Source: Bartonella sp. HY328 (GTDB taxonomy: Bacteria; Pseudomonadota; Alphaproteobacteria; Rhizobiales; Rhizobiaceae). Taken from it: a stretch of 64,000 bases of DNA. Position 1 is the first letter of the stretch, and every line of letters begins with the position of its first letter. Positions 17,061-25,789 of the stretch are shown piece after piece. Made by a program: the position numbers and the translations under genes. The notes below the pieces were generated by a model that was given only the letters and a program-made list of their open reading frames with translations, had not been told where the DNA came from and did no database searches. The stretch is taken from NCBI RefSeq assembly GCF_025449335.1, contig NZ_CP104883.1, positions 2,472,501 through 2,536,500 on the forward strand, read 5' to 3'.

Positions 17061-19475
17061 CTAATTTTTCTCTTTCAAACGATAGGCAATAATGTAATCG
17101 CCGCGGTCTGGCTGACCGCGTGCACCACTCGCGGTTAAAACAATATATTGTTTACCTGTTTTAGGTGAAATATATGTCATTGGCGTTGATTGCCCACCTA
17201 CTGGCAGCCGAGACTTCCATATTTCTGCGCCCGTGGCACTATTAAATGCCCTTAAATAATAATCTTGGGTGCCGCTATAGAAGATAAGGTTACCTGCCGT
17301 TGCAAGCGGCCCACCAAGGCTTGGCAAACCAGCCTTAATTGGCAAACCAATTTTTAATCCCATAGGACCAGAGTCTTCCGTTGTACCAAGTGGCACTTGC
17401 CAAACAATTTTACGACTTGCAAGATCAACCGCAGTTAAAGTGCCAAAAGGTGGTGTATTACAAGGAACCCCCAAAGCCGAGAGAAAATAGTTGGTTGTTA
17501 CGCCAAAGGGCGTACCTTTTTGCGGACTATAACCAATATGGCCATCACCAGCTTTCATGCCATCACTCGTTTCATCATGGGGAATTAATTGTGGTGCCAT
17601 GGCAAGACGAATATCATTAATAATTAAATAGCCTTTACTTTCGTCAATTGAGACACTTCCCCAATTCATACCACCAAGATTAGAGGGATATTGAATTGTT
17701 GTTTGTACTGATGGCGGGGTAAAATCGCCTTGATAATTCATCTTTTTAAAGTCAATACGGCACAAAAGCTGATCAAACATCGTCATGCCCCACATATCGC
17801 TTTCCTTAAATTCGGGATAACGAATTTGTGGCATACCAACTGAGTAAGGCTGAGTGGGCGACACATAATCACCAGCAGCAACACCTGTTTGGGGTACGTT
17901 TTTTTCTTGCACCTCTGCAATGGGTGTACCATCGCGCCGATCAAGCATAAAAATTTCACCGCGTTTGGTGACTTGAATAATAGCAGGGATGCGGTTGCCT
18001 TTTTCATCTGGCACATCATAAAGTGCAGGCTGGGCTGGAATATCATAATCCCATAAATCATGATGGGTGGTTTGGAATTTCCACTTTTCTTTGCCTGTAT
18101 GATAATCAACCGCAACGATTGAAGAATTATATTCATCAGCTGCCTTGGTACGTTTTCCACCCCAATAGTCAGGCGTCTCGTTACCAGTTGGCAAATAAAC
18201 AAGGCCTAATTTTTCATCATAGGCTGGCGTTGTCCAAACATTTGGTGTACCCCTTGTATAAGTTTCACCTTGTGGTGGCTCTTTGGTAATTGCAGGATTA
18301 CCCAAATCCCACGCCCAGATTAACGAACCATCTTCGGCGCTAAAAGCGCGCACAACACCCGATGGCTCACCAAGCGACATATTATCCCAAACCCAACCGG
18401 CAATAATGATCATACCATTTTCAATTACAGTGGGGCCTGAAGTTTGCATGTAATAACCTGGATCAACCTCGCCCATACCTTGGCGCAAATCAACTTCGCC
18501 ATTCTTGCCAAAAGAAGAGCATTTAGCGCCGGTTTTAGCGTCAATGGCGATAAGGCGCGTGTTGATGGTACCAAGGATAATGCGTTGGCGACAATCTGTA
18601 TTGCGCGCAATTATAGTATTTTCATCTGCTCCAATACTATTGGTTTGCGGCGCTAATGTAATAGTATTCTTATCAAGATCAGCATAGGCCAGTGAGCGAC
18701 AACGCTGCCAAAGTGGCGAGGTCGCCTTGGGATCAAATGACCAACGTTTTTCGCCACTATCTACGTCAAGTGCCGAAACAATATCATGTGGTGAACAAGC
18801 ATAAACAGTATCACCAATTTGCAATGGTGTATTTTGATCTTCCGCTTGTCCCTTTGCTATATCACCGGTTTGAAATGTCCATGCAACTTCCAAGTCTTTT
18901 ACATTATCTTGGTTAATTTGGTTGAAAGGCGCAAAACGCCGCCCTTCTCCATTACGTGCATAATGGGTCCAATCACCTGTACCACTCATCGCAAGTGCAG
19001 CCTTCCCACTTGCTGCCTGTGGATCATTGACCAAGTAATGGACTTTAAACAAATTGAGAAAAATAAAAGCTGAAAAAACGCCAATAACCGCGCCAATAGG
19101 CCAAAAAATTCTGCGTAAACGACAGGCGCTCGACCACTGCCTTGCTAAAGGAAAGAAGATAAAGACAAGACAGGTCATCACCAATAAAGTGAAACTTCTT
19201 GGGAAGAACCCCCAAAAATTTGTACCCTTTTCCCATAAAGCCCAAATAATAGTGCCTGCCATAAGAATAAGATAAAGCCAAGCACCAAATATGTTAACGC
19301 GCCACAATAAAAATGCAGCGATGAGGCTCACTAATCCAGCGATAATATAATAGGGACTGCCAGCATTTATTGCCAAATAACCGCCCATTATTGCAAGATA
19401 AAGGCCCATGATAGCCATAACAAATGCAATTATTCTTAATAAAAATGTTCCAAATCGAGAATTTTTATGATTCAT
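17061..19475 (-). CDS. gcd: Membrane-bound PQQ-dependent glucose dehydrogenase
   Basis: This quinoprotein oxidises glucose to gluconolactone in the periplasm and passes electrons to ubiquinone. The first 150 residues hold about five membrane segments. The rest is the eight-bladed PQQ propeller, with DWTHYARNGEGRRFAPFNQI at its start, the tryptophan-docking motifs, NVWTTPAYDEKLGLVYLPTG in the middle and TGKQYIVLTASG near the end. The 804-residue length is normal. I chose the ATG at 19475 because GGAGG lies 5-6 bases upstream; the open frame extends to a TTG at 19496. No PQQ synthesis genes are in the window, so PQQ comes from elsewhere in the genome or the environment. Confidence 0.95.
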   Translation of the reverse strand: MNHKNSRFGTFLLRIIAFVMAIMGLYLAIMGGYLAINAGSPYYIIAGLVSLIAAFLLWRVNIFGAWLYLILMAGTIIWALWEKGTNFWGFFPRSFTLLVMTCLVFIFFPLARQWSSACRLRRIFWPIGAVIGVFSAFIFLNLFKVHYLVNDPQAASGKAALAMSGTGDWTHYARNGEGRRFAPFNQINQDNVKDLEVAWTFQTGDIAKGQAEDQNTPLQIGDTVYACSPHDIVSALDVDSGEKRWSFDPKATSPLWQRCRSLAYADLDKNTITLAPQTNSIGADENTIIARNTDCRQRIILGTINTRLIAIDAKTGAKCSSFGKNGEVDLRQGMGEVDPGYYMQTSGPTVIENGMIIIAGWVWDNMSLGEPSGVVRAFSAEDGSLIWAWDLGNPAITKEPPQGETYTRGTPNVWTTPAYDEKLGLVYLPTGNETPDYWGGKRTKAADEYNSSIVAVDYHTGKEKWKFQTTHHDLWDYDIPAQPALYDVPDEKGNRIPAIIQVTKRGEIFMLDRRDGTPIAEVQEKNVPQTGVAAGDYVSPTQPYSVGMPQIRYPEFKESDMWGMTMFDQLLCRIDFKKMNYQGDFTPPSVQTTIQYPSNLGGMNWGSVSIDESKGYLIINDIRLAMAPQLIPHDETSDGMKAGDGHIGYSPQKGTPFGVTTNYFLSALGVPCNTPPFGTLTAVDLASRKIVWQVPLGTTEDSGPMGLKIGLPIKAGLPSLGGPLATAGNLIFYSGTQDYYLRAFNSATGAEIWKSRLPVGGQSTPMTYISPKTGKQYIVLTASGARGQPDRGDYIIAYRLKEKN

Positions 19476-19805
19476 CGCAACCTCCAGCAAAGACAAGGTA
19501 ACGATATAGATTAATAAGAAAGCATCAAATCACTTTTATTTTAGAACAAATAATATATATTTAAATTATACATATTTATGAGAAAATAGAATAACTCTAC
19601 TTTTTTAAATTTACCTTATTAATTTTTTGACAATATCTTTGCGCTGTTGATGGCCCATAATTCTTTAATAATATGGCGCAGCACGAATGCAAAAGCAATT
19701 ATCTTCAACTGTGATAAAAACCCAAATACTTATCTGTGTAAGTTCAGGCAAGTTTTGCATAAAAAACGCGTAAATCTCACCTTTTATCTTTTGTGAGAAT
19801 ATTAC
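19476..19805. other. Intergenic region upstream of gcd
   Basis: This AT-rich stretch of about 330 bases contains the gcd promoter region and leads into the decayed gene at 19806. No gene, RNA or clear operator is visible. Confidence 0.5.
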
Positions 19806-20205
19806 ATGACAATAATATATCACGTTTATCCTGAACTATTAAATCAAGAAGTTGACCAATATAAGTTCCCCCAAATTTTGATCTCAACTATTATATTCAA
19901 AATTTTTACGAATTTTAAATTAATCGGCAAATATTTAAAACCACATGGAAATATGATTAATATCGCTCCTATATATATCACGAAGACCTCATCATAGATG
20001 GCAAAGCTTTTAAATGAGAAGATATAAATCCTATCGACCCAATATTTTATAATAATTCGGTTTACTTGCAATATGCCAATATTCTTAATGGCTGCATGCC
20101 GAGAGGGAGCGCTGTTGGCTTTACGTTTTTTCAGACGGTAATGATAGCGAACTTTTCTTTAACGCAAACAAACAATATGTTGTTTCATTTAACCACTATA
20201 CGTAA
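19806..20205 (+). pseudogene. Decayed gene of unknown family
   Basis: Protein-like sequence runs through three successive frames. It begins at ATG 19806 (MTIIYHVYPELLNQEVD), moves to the frame of HEDLIIDGKAFK near 19979, crosses a TGA and continues as EDINPIDPIFYNNSVYLQYA. It ends in a third frame as FSDGNDSELFFNANKQY with a TAA at 20203-20205. The composition of these pieces is typical of coding sequence, and the frame changes suggest an eroded gene of about 130 codons. I do not recognise the family, and chance similarity to coding sequence cannot be excluded for so short a stretch. Confidence 0.45.
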
Positions 20206-20322
20206 ATTCTAATTTGCGCTAACGAGTACAAGACTTAATATAACAAATAAATTTTTTACATTGATATTCTTCACATCATGAACAATAAATCAAAAATATA
20301 ATGAAGAAAATAGGCAAGTATA

Positions 20323-20772
20323 ATGGAATTTAAAACGGCAATTTACACGTGTTTGCGATTAAAATATGCAGATTTCAACAGTCGGGCATCGCGATCTGAA
20401 TATTGGTGGTTTACACTGTTTAACCTTATTAGTCTGGCCGTGATGGTTATAATTAGCGCTATTCTAGCATCATTGATTAGCTCATCAGAACCAGACTCAA
20501 CACGTTATATAACATTTCTACCGTCTGTATGGTTTATATGGTTTTTGGCAATTATTATACCAAGCCTTGCAGTCAGTGTTAGGCGACTTCATGATGTTAA
20601 TAGATCTGGCTGGTGGATTTTATTCTATTTCACCTTCCAAATGCTGCCACTTATCGGGGTTGTTTTTACGATTATCTACTTAATTTTGCTTTGCAAGCCA
20701 GGCCATGCAGCCCCAAACCGATTTGGCAATAATCCCTATGCAATTACATATTATCAAAACACATTTCAATAG
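20323..20772 (+). CDS. DUF805 inner-membrane protein (copy 2)
   Basis: A paralogue of the gene at 16403 with the same 149-residue length and the same landmarks: RASRSEYWWFTLF, VRRLHDVNRSGWW and PNRFGNNPYAI near the end. It has four hydrophobic segments and unknown function. The nearly identical N-terminus (MEFKTAIYTCLRLKYADF, against MDFKTAIYTCLRPKYANF) points to duplication. A solitary transposon end begins two bases after its stop codon. Confidence 0.88.
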   Translation: MEFKTAIYTCLRLKYADFNSRASRSEYWWFTLFNLISLAVMVIISAILASLISSSEPDSTRYITFLPSVWFIWFLAIIIPSLAVSVRRLHDVNRSGWWILFYFTFQMLPLIGVVFTIIYLILLCKPGHAAPNRFGNNPYAITYYQNTFQ

Positions 20773-20773
20773 A

Positions 20774-20799
20774 TTAGGGTCAGGACCTAGTAATTTAAA
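20774..20799 (+). repeat. Solitary copy of the MITE terminal repeat
   Basis: These 26 bases match the first 26 of the 34-bp end of the element at 56981-57262 at 25 positions (core TTAGGGTCAGGACCTA). No matching opposite end is seen nearby, so this is a remnant or an isolated end next to the DUF805 stop codon. Confidence 0.75.
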
Positions 20800-20871
20800 G
20801 ACAACAATTAGATTGCTATGCTGTTAAACGCAATCATAACTCAACTCACTTTTTAACCTTGTTAAAAATTT

Positions 20872-20905
20872 TAAATCCATCCATGCATGAGCATAGATGG
20901 ATTTA
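20872..20905. terminator. Hairpin between DUF805 copy 2 and dapD
   Basis: TAAATCCATC at 20872-20881 pairs with GATGGATTTA at 20896-20905, and an inner ATGC/GCAT stem extends it. It lies between convergent genes, but T runs are weak. Confidence 0.55.
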
Positions 20906-21006
20906 AATATATGGTAAAACTAGCTAATACCGCAAAAACAAAATTATAATTTTGCGCATCAAACTGTTTTACTACTTGTCGGCCTTAATGTTTTTTGCCC
21001 TATAAC

Positions 21007-21861
21007 TTAATCGCGCAACAAATCGTTGATTGATGTTTTAGAACGGGTTTTTTCATCAACACGTTTAACAATGACCGCACAATAAAGGCTTGGCACTGGT
21101 TTACCATCGCCAAGATCTTTACCAGGTAGGCTACCCGAAACAACAACCGAATAAGGTGGCACTTCACCATAGAAAATTTCACCTGTTGCGCGATCAACAA
21201 TTTTGGTAGACTTGCCGATATAAACGCCCATACCAAGAACCGCACCCTCACGGATAATACAGCCTTCAACCACTTCAGAGCGCGCACCAATAAAGCAATT
21301 ATCTTCAATAATTGTTGGACCTGCCTGCAATGGCTCCAATACACCGCCGATACCGACACCGCCAGAAAGATGCACATTTTTACCAATTTGCGCGCATGAA
21401 CCAACAGTTGCCCAAGTATCAACCATTGTCCCTTCGCCAACATGAGCGCCAAGATTGACAAAAGATGGCATTAAAATAACATTAGGTGCGATATAAGCAG
21501 AATGACGTACGATCGCATTAGGAACAGCGCGGAAGGCTGCTTGTTTAAATTGTTCTTCGCCCCAACCATGAAATTTTGATGGCACCTTATCCCACCATGA
21601 TGAACCATCAGGGCCACCTGAAATAAGTTCCATAGGGTTTAACCGGAAAGAAAGTAAAACAGCCTTTTTTGCCCATTGATTAACATGCCATTCGCCATTA
21701 TCACGGCGTTCTGCCACACGTAACTCGCCTTTATCCAAAAGGTTAAGCACATGCTCGACGCTATCGCGCACTTCACCTTTTGTATCGGTTGAAATAGAAT
21801 CGCGTGCATCAAAGGCTTGCTCAATAAGTGCTTCCAACGCATGATAATTTGCTTGCGTCAT
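21007..21861 (-). CDS. dapD: Tetrahydrodipicolinate N-succinyltransferase
   Basis: DapD transfers succinyl from succinyl-CoA to tetrahydrodipicolinate in the lysine and meso-diaminopimelate pathway, which also feeds peptidoglycan. The 284-residue protein has the helical N-terminal domain, then the left-handed beta-helix of hexapeptide repeats (VILMPSFVNLGAHVGEGTMV, IGKNVHLSGGVGIGGVLEP) and the C-terminal segment ending TRSKTSINDLLRD. I place the start at ATG 21861, six bases after GGAG, rather than at 21873. It is a single-gene unit here; in many relatives dapE follows. Confidence 0.96.
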   Translation of the reverse strand: MTQANYHALEALIEQAFDARDSISTDTKGEVRDSVEHVLNLLDKGELRVAERRDNGEWHVNQWAKKAVLLSFRLNPMELISGGPDGSSWWDKVPSKFHGWGEEQFKQAAFRAVPNAIVRHSAYIAPNVILMPSFVNLGAHVGEGTMVDTWATVGSCAQIGKNVHLSGGVGIGGVLEPLQAGPTIIEDNCFIGARSEVVEGCIIREGAVLGMGVYIGKSTKIVDRATGEIFYGEVPPYSVVVSGSLPGKDLGDGKPVPSLYCAVIVKRVDEKTRSKTSINDLLRD

Positions 21862-22004
21862 AAAAATCTCCATTACTGATGTTAAAAAACTTTAAACCCA
21901 TTAAGCATATTATTTGCAAAACGTACAGGCAGCAACCACCGGCAATACCTATTGATACGATAAAATATTAATTAAACCTAAAAATAATAATGAAAGGACA
22001 CGCA

Positions 22005-22856
22005 ATGCTTCCTGAAGAAAAAGAGGGTTGGACCCCGTTTCCCCATTCAGACGACGATGCCGCAGTTATCCATAAGGTTCCCATTACACCGCAAACACAA
22101 TCACCCGCTTATCGTCTTGCCTATACGGATGAAGACTTTTTAATGCGCCGCGAAATGCGATCCGTGCGCTTAGGCCTTGAAATGATGAAGCCTGAAATAA
22201 CTTTAAGTGAGCGCGGCATTCGCTCAACGGTTGTGCTTTTTGGGGGGGCGCGTATTCCAGCACCCGGTCAAGATGCTTGGGCGGCTAAAAACGACATACA
22301 GCGGAAAAATCTTGAACTTGCCTCTCGCTATTATGATGAAGCCCGGCATTTTGCTCGGCTTTGCTCGCAATATTCAGCCACTACTTACCACCGCGAATTT
22401 GTCATTGTGACCGGTGGCGGACCGGGTGTGATGGAAGCGGGCAATCGCGGTGCCGATGATGTAGGCGCACCTAGCATTGGCCTAAACATTGTTTTACCGC
22501 ATGAGCAGGCACCAAATCCCTATGTAACGCCTGATCTTTGTTTTAATTTCCATTATTTTGCCATTCGCAAAATGCATTTTTTGATTCGTGCCAAGGCTTT
22601 GACAATTTTTCCAGGCGGCTTTGGAACTCTAGACGAATTATTTGAAACCTTAACTCTTATACAAACGGGGCGCATGGAACGCGTACCTGTCATCTTATTT
22701 GGCAAAGAGTTTTGGCAAAAATCCATCAATGTTGAATTTTTAGCCGATCAAGGAACGATTTCGCCGGATGATTTGGATCTCTTAACCTATGTGGACACCG
22801 CGCAAGAAGGCTGGGAAAAAATCCGCAATTTTTATGATTTAAAAAGCCCAGTTTAA
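22005..22856 (+). CDS. LOG-family protein (TIGR00730 Rossmann fold)
   Basis: A 283-residue protein of the LOG/'lysine decarboxylase-like' family, whose characterised members are cytokinin-riboside 5'-monophosphate phosphoribohydrolases or nucleotide 5'-monophosphate nucleosidases. The motifs are GGGPGVMEAGNRGA and PGGFGTLDELFE (the latter near residues 203-214). The longer-than-usual N-terminal region is typical of this proteobacterial subgroup. ATG 22005, with AAGGA six bases upstream, is preferred to ATG 21990. It is divergent from dapD. Nucleotide salvage is the likely role, but the substrate is not proven. Confidence 0.88.
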   Translation: MLPEEKEGWTPFPHSDDDAAVIHKVPITPQTQSPAYRLAYTDEDFLMRREMRSVRLGLEMMKPEITLSERGIRSTVVLFGGARIPAPGQDAWAAKNDIQRKNLELASRYYDEARHFARLCSQYSATTYHREFVIVTGGGPGVMEAGNRGADDVGAPSIGLNIVLPHEQAPNPYVTPDLCFNFHYFAIRKMHFLIRAKALTIFPGGFGTLDELFETLTLIQTGRMERVPVILFGKEFWQKSINVEFLADQGTISPDDLDLLTYVDTAQEGWEKIRNFYDLKSPV

Positions 22857-22894
22857 ACAATGATAATAATTTACATTCAAATCACAATATTGAA

Positions 22895-22932
22895 AAAGGC
22901 TTTGCTATAAAACGAGCAAAGCCTTTATTTTC
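22895..22932. terminator. Bidirectional terminator between the LOG gene and fruA
   Basis: A perfect 12-bp stem, AAAGGCTTTGCT at 22895-22906 and AGCAAAGCCTTT at 22915-22926, is followed by T-rich sequence on the plus strand and has A residues before it that read as T on the minus strand. Confidence 0.85.
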
Positions 22933-22957
22933 AAATCTTTGTTTGCAAGGCAAAATT

Positions 22958-24730
22958 TTAAGCATTGGCTGCGGTTTTTATGCTACTCTTAATGGGTCTC
23001 ATAAACAAACCGAGACACATAATGGATACAGCACTCCCACCTATTAAAGCAGCAAAATAACCAAAATAATTTGTAACCACATTGGGAATAAGCACAAGTA
23101 GAATACCGCCATGAGGAGCGCTCAAACTTGTGCCTAAACCATAAGCAAGTGCACCAGCGAATGCAGAACCTACCATAAGGGATGGTATAACCCGAAACGG
23201 ATCGCGAGCAGCAGTCGGTATTGCGGCCTCACTGATAAAGACCAACCCTAAAATAAAAGTTGCAACTCGTGAATTTTGCTCTTCATCGGTAAAACGATTT
23301 GGAAAGATAAATGATGCACAAGCTAATGCTATTGGTGGCGTCATACCTGCAATCATTGCCGCAGCTATAGGCCCACCAATCCCTTGAGCTATTAAAGCAA
23401 CCGACGACGCATAAGCCGCTTTATTAACTGGACCACCAAAATCAAACGCCATCATAGCACCAATAATAAGTCCTACCAGTGCAGCATTGGCTCCACCTAA
23501 ACTTTTCAGCCAAGCTTCAAGGCCATGATTAATTTGTGCAACTGGATCACCCGCTACATAGATCATGAATAGGGCGACAAAGGCGGTTGCTATCGGCGGG
23601 ATAATTAAAACTGGCATTAATCCAGATAGACTACGCGGCAATTTAATAAATTTGATCATTGCCAATACGAAATAGCCTGCTAAAAATCCTGCAATAATTC
23701 CTCCTAAAAAGCCCGCGCCAATTTCTTGAGCGAAAAGACCGCCAATTAGTCCAGGTGCAAGACCTGGTCTATCAGCAATAGAAAAGGCTATATAGCCGGC
23801 AAGAATAGGAACCATGAGAGCAAAGGCTTTTTTCGCACCAATATTAAAAATTGTATGAGCAAAACTAGTACTTTCTTTATCAACACCAATACCGCCAATA
23901 GCAAAGGCAAATGCTATAAGTAACCCACCTGCCACCACAAAAGGCAACATGAAAGAAACACCTGTCATCAAATGCTTATAAACACCTGCACCTTTAGCAT
24001 TTTGTTGCGCAGTTTCTTCTTTTGCAGCCTGATTGGATTGAAGCTTAGCATTGTTAGCAGCTTCCTTAATATAATCTGTTCCCTTATTAATGGCTACTTT
24101 TGTACCACTTGCATAGACACGTTTGCCAGCAAAGCGCGAACGATCAACCTCTCGATCAGCTGCAATAATAACAAGATCAGCATCTTTAATTTCATCTGCC
24201 GTCAAGGGAGTACCAGCACCAACAGAGCCTTGTGTTTCAACTCGGATATTAATACCAAGCTCTTTACCACTATCAAGCAAAGCATCGGCTGCCATAAAAG
24301 TATGGGCAATACCAGTTGGACACGAGGTGATGGCTACAATATTTTTTATTCCACCAAGATTGTCTTTGCCTGCACTATCAGTCTCTTTGTTATTTGATTT
24401 TTCAGTTTTTGGAGCGCCTTTGCCATTAGAAAACCGCGCTAATATTGCCGATGCATCATTTAGGACATCATCAAGTTCAATATTATAAACATCCCCGCCA
24501 TTAAAACGTGCGGCATAGCCACTATTATCAAGCGATCCAACGGTATCGCTTACAACCAGCAAAATGTCATCTTTGTCACGTGCAACGGGAATACGCAAAG
24601 CCTGTCCATTAGGACTGATCGATATCTCGACCTCCAATTTTGCTGCAAGCGCGGCAGCTGATAAAGCTTCCCGCGCCAAGACATCAAGGACCTGATTGCC
24701 CTGTTCTTCAATTACTATAAAGAGTTTCAT
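22958..24730 (-). CDS. fruA: Fructose PTS permease, EIIB'BC
   Basis: FruA imports fructose across the inner membrane and phosphorylates it to fructose 1-phosphate. The first 100 residues are the degenerate IIB' domain. IIB follows, with the phosphocysteine at about residue 137 (AITSCPTGIAHTF). IIC begins near 245 (GVYKHLMTGVSFMLPFVVAG) and has about nine or ten membrane segments. At 590 residues the length is normal. It is the last gene of fruB-fruK-fruA, 126 bases after fruK, and is followed by a bidirectional terminator. Confidence 0.95.
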   Translation of the reverse strand: MKLFIVIEEQGNQVLDVLAREALSAAALAAKLEVEISISPNGQALRIPVARDKDDILLVVSDTVGSLDNSGYAARFNGGDVYNIELDDVLNDASAILARFSNGKGAPKTEKSNNKETDSAGKDNLGGIKNIVAITSCPTGIAHTFMAADALLDSGKELGINIRVETQGSVGAGTPLTADEIKDADLVIIAADREVDRSRFAGKRVYASGTKVAINKGTDYIKEAANNAKLQSNQAAKEETAQQNAKGAGVYKHLMTGVSFMLPFVVAGGLLIAFAFAIGGIGVDKESTSFAHTIFNIGAKKAFALMVPILAGYIAFSIADRPGLAPGLIGGLFAQEIGAGFLGGIIAGFLAGYFVLAMIKFIKLPRSLSGLMPVLIIPPIATAFVALFMIYVAGDPVAQINHGLEAWLKSLGGANAALVGLIIGAMMAFDFGGPVNKAAYASSVALIAQGIGGPIAAAMIAGMTPPIALACASFIFPNRFTDEEQNSRVATFILGLVFISEAAIPTAARDPFRVIPSLMVGSAFAGALAYGLGTSLSAPHGGILLVLIPNVVTNYFGYFAALIGGSAVSIMCLGLFMRPIKSSIKTAANA

Positions 24731-24856
24731 CTTATTCCTCCCGCCATTTTAACGGCAGTTAATATTCTTGATGACGGAGCGTGGTCAGATTAGATGCGAA
24801 AAATATTGCAATACAGTACCAATATTCTTGCTTCTCCATATTTAATCCCACACCTT

Positions 24857-25789
24857 TTACAAAATTCGACAAATAACCTCGCGCGAAAACTGCGAAATCA
24901 CCGAGCGTTCAGGTAAATCAGCGCCTGTAAGCATTAATTTTCCTGCGGCGAAAGCTGTAGCAAGACGCGCAGTTGCTTCTAAATCAGCATGCTCGACTAA
25001 ACTTGCAACAATACCCGCCACCATAGCGTCACCTGCACCTACGGTACTTGCTATATTTTCTATTTTGATTGATGCGTGAATTGCTCCATGGCGTGAAATA
25101 AATAAGGCACCTTCGCTGCCCATAGATATTACAACCAAACTAACACCACTTTGCTGTAATTTAAATCCTTCAGCCAAAATTTCGTCAATGCTAGTTAACT
25201 TATGTCCAGCCCATTCACTCAATTCAGCAATATTTGGCTTTACAACCATTGGTAAATATGGAGCTGACAAAACAGCATTGAGAGCCGCGCCTGAACAATC
25301 AACAATACTAAAATGATGACGAGCATGCTGTGCCGCGACAAGGTCTGCATAAATATCTTGCGGACAGCTTGGCGGCAAACTACCCGCTAGCACAAGATAA
25401 CCAGTATTTTCTTCATGAAGTTTTGTATTAAGCTGATTTAACTCGAGCTTACCGGGAGCAAGTCCAGGCAAATTAATATCGGTTGTTTCATTTGGCGTTA
25501 AAATTTTGACATTGGTGCGTGTTGCACCTTTAAGCCTAATAAACCGGTCATCTACATGACGTGCCGCGAAAAATTTTTCAAAAATCGTGAGATTTTCATC
25601 GCCTAAAAATCCTGTAGCAGCAACTGGAATGCTATAAGCACCAAGACATGCAGCAACATTAATGCCTTTGCCACCTGCATCAAAGCGCACTGAAGTTGCG
25701 CGATGAACATTGCCAATTGTTAGATCATCGAGATAAACGGTTTCATCGATTGCTGGATTTAAGGTAAGGGTCGTTATGGAACTGGTCAT
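24857..25789 (-). CDS. fruK: 1-phosphofructokinase
   Basis: FruK converts fructose 1-phosphate, made by the PTS, to fructose 1,6-bisphosphate with ATP. The protein belongs to the PfkB/ribokinase family: the N-terminal signature is LNPAIDETVYLDDL with GGKGINVA near residues 39-46, and the catalytic Asp254 is in TVGAGDAMVAGI. Its ATG shares one base with the fruB stop (TAATG), which implies translational coupling. Length (310 residues) is standard. Confidence 0.95.
   Translation of the reverse strand: MTSSITTLTLNPAIDETVYLDDLTIGNVHRATSVRFDAGGKGINVAACLGAYSIPVAATGFLGDENLTIFEKFFAARHVDDRFIRLKGATRTNVKILTPNETTDINLPGLAPGKLELNQLNTKLHEENTGYLVLAGSLPPSCPQDIYADLVAAQHARHHFSIVDCSGAALNAVLSAPYLPMVVKPNIAELSEWAGHKLTSIDEILAEGFKLQQSGVSLVVISMGSEGALFISRHGAIHASIKIENIASTVGAGDAMVAGIVASLVEHADLEATARLATAFAAGKLMLTGADLPERSVISQFSREVICRIL

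Noticed and set aside
19476..19496. Extension of gcd to a TTG at 19496
   Set aside because: GGAGG lies inside this extension at correct spacing for ATG 19475, so the extension is the leader.
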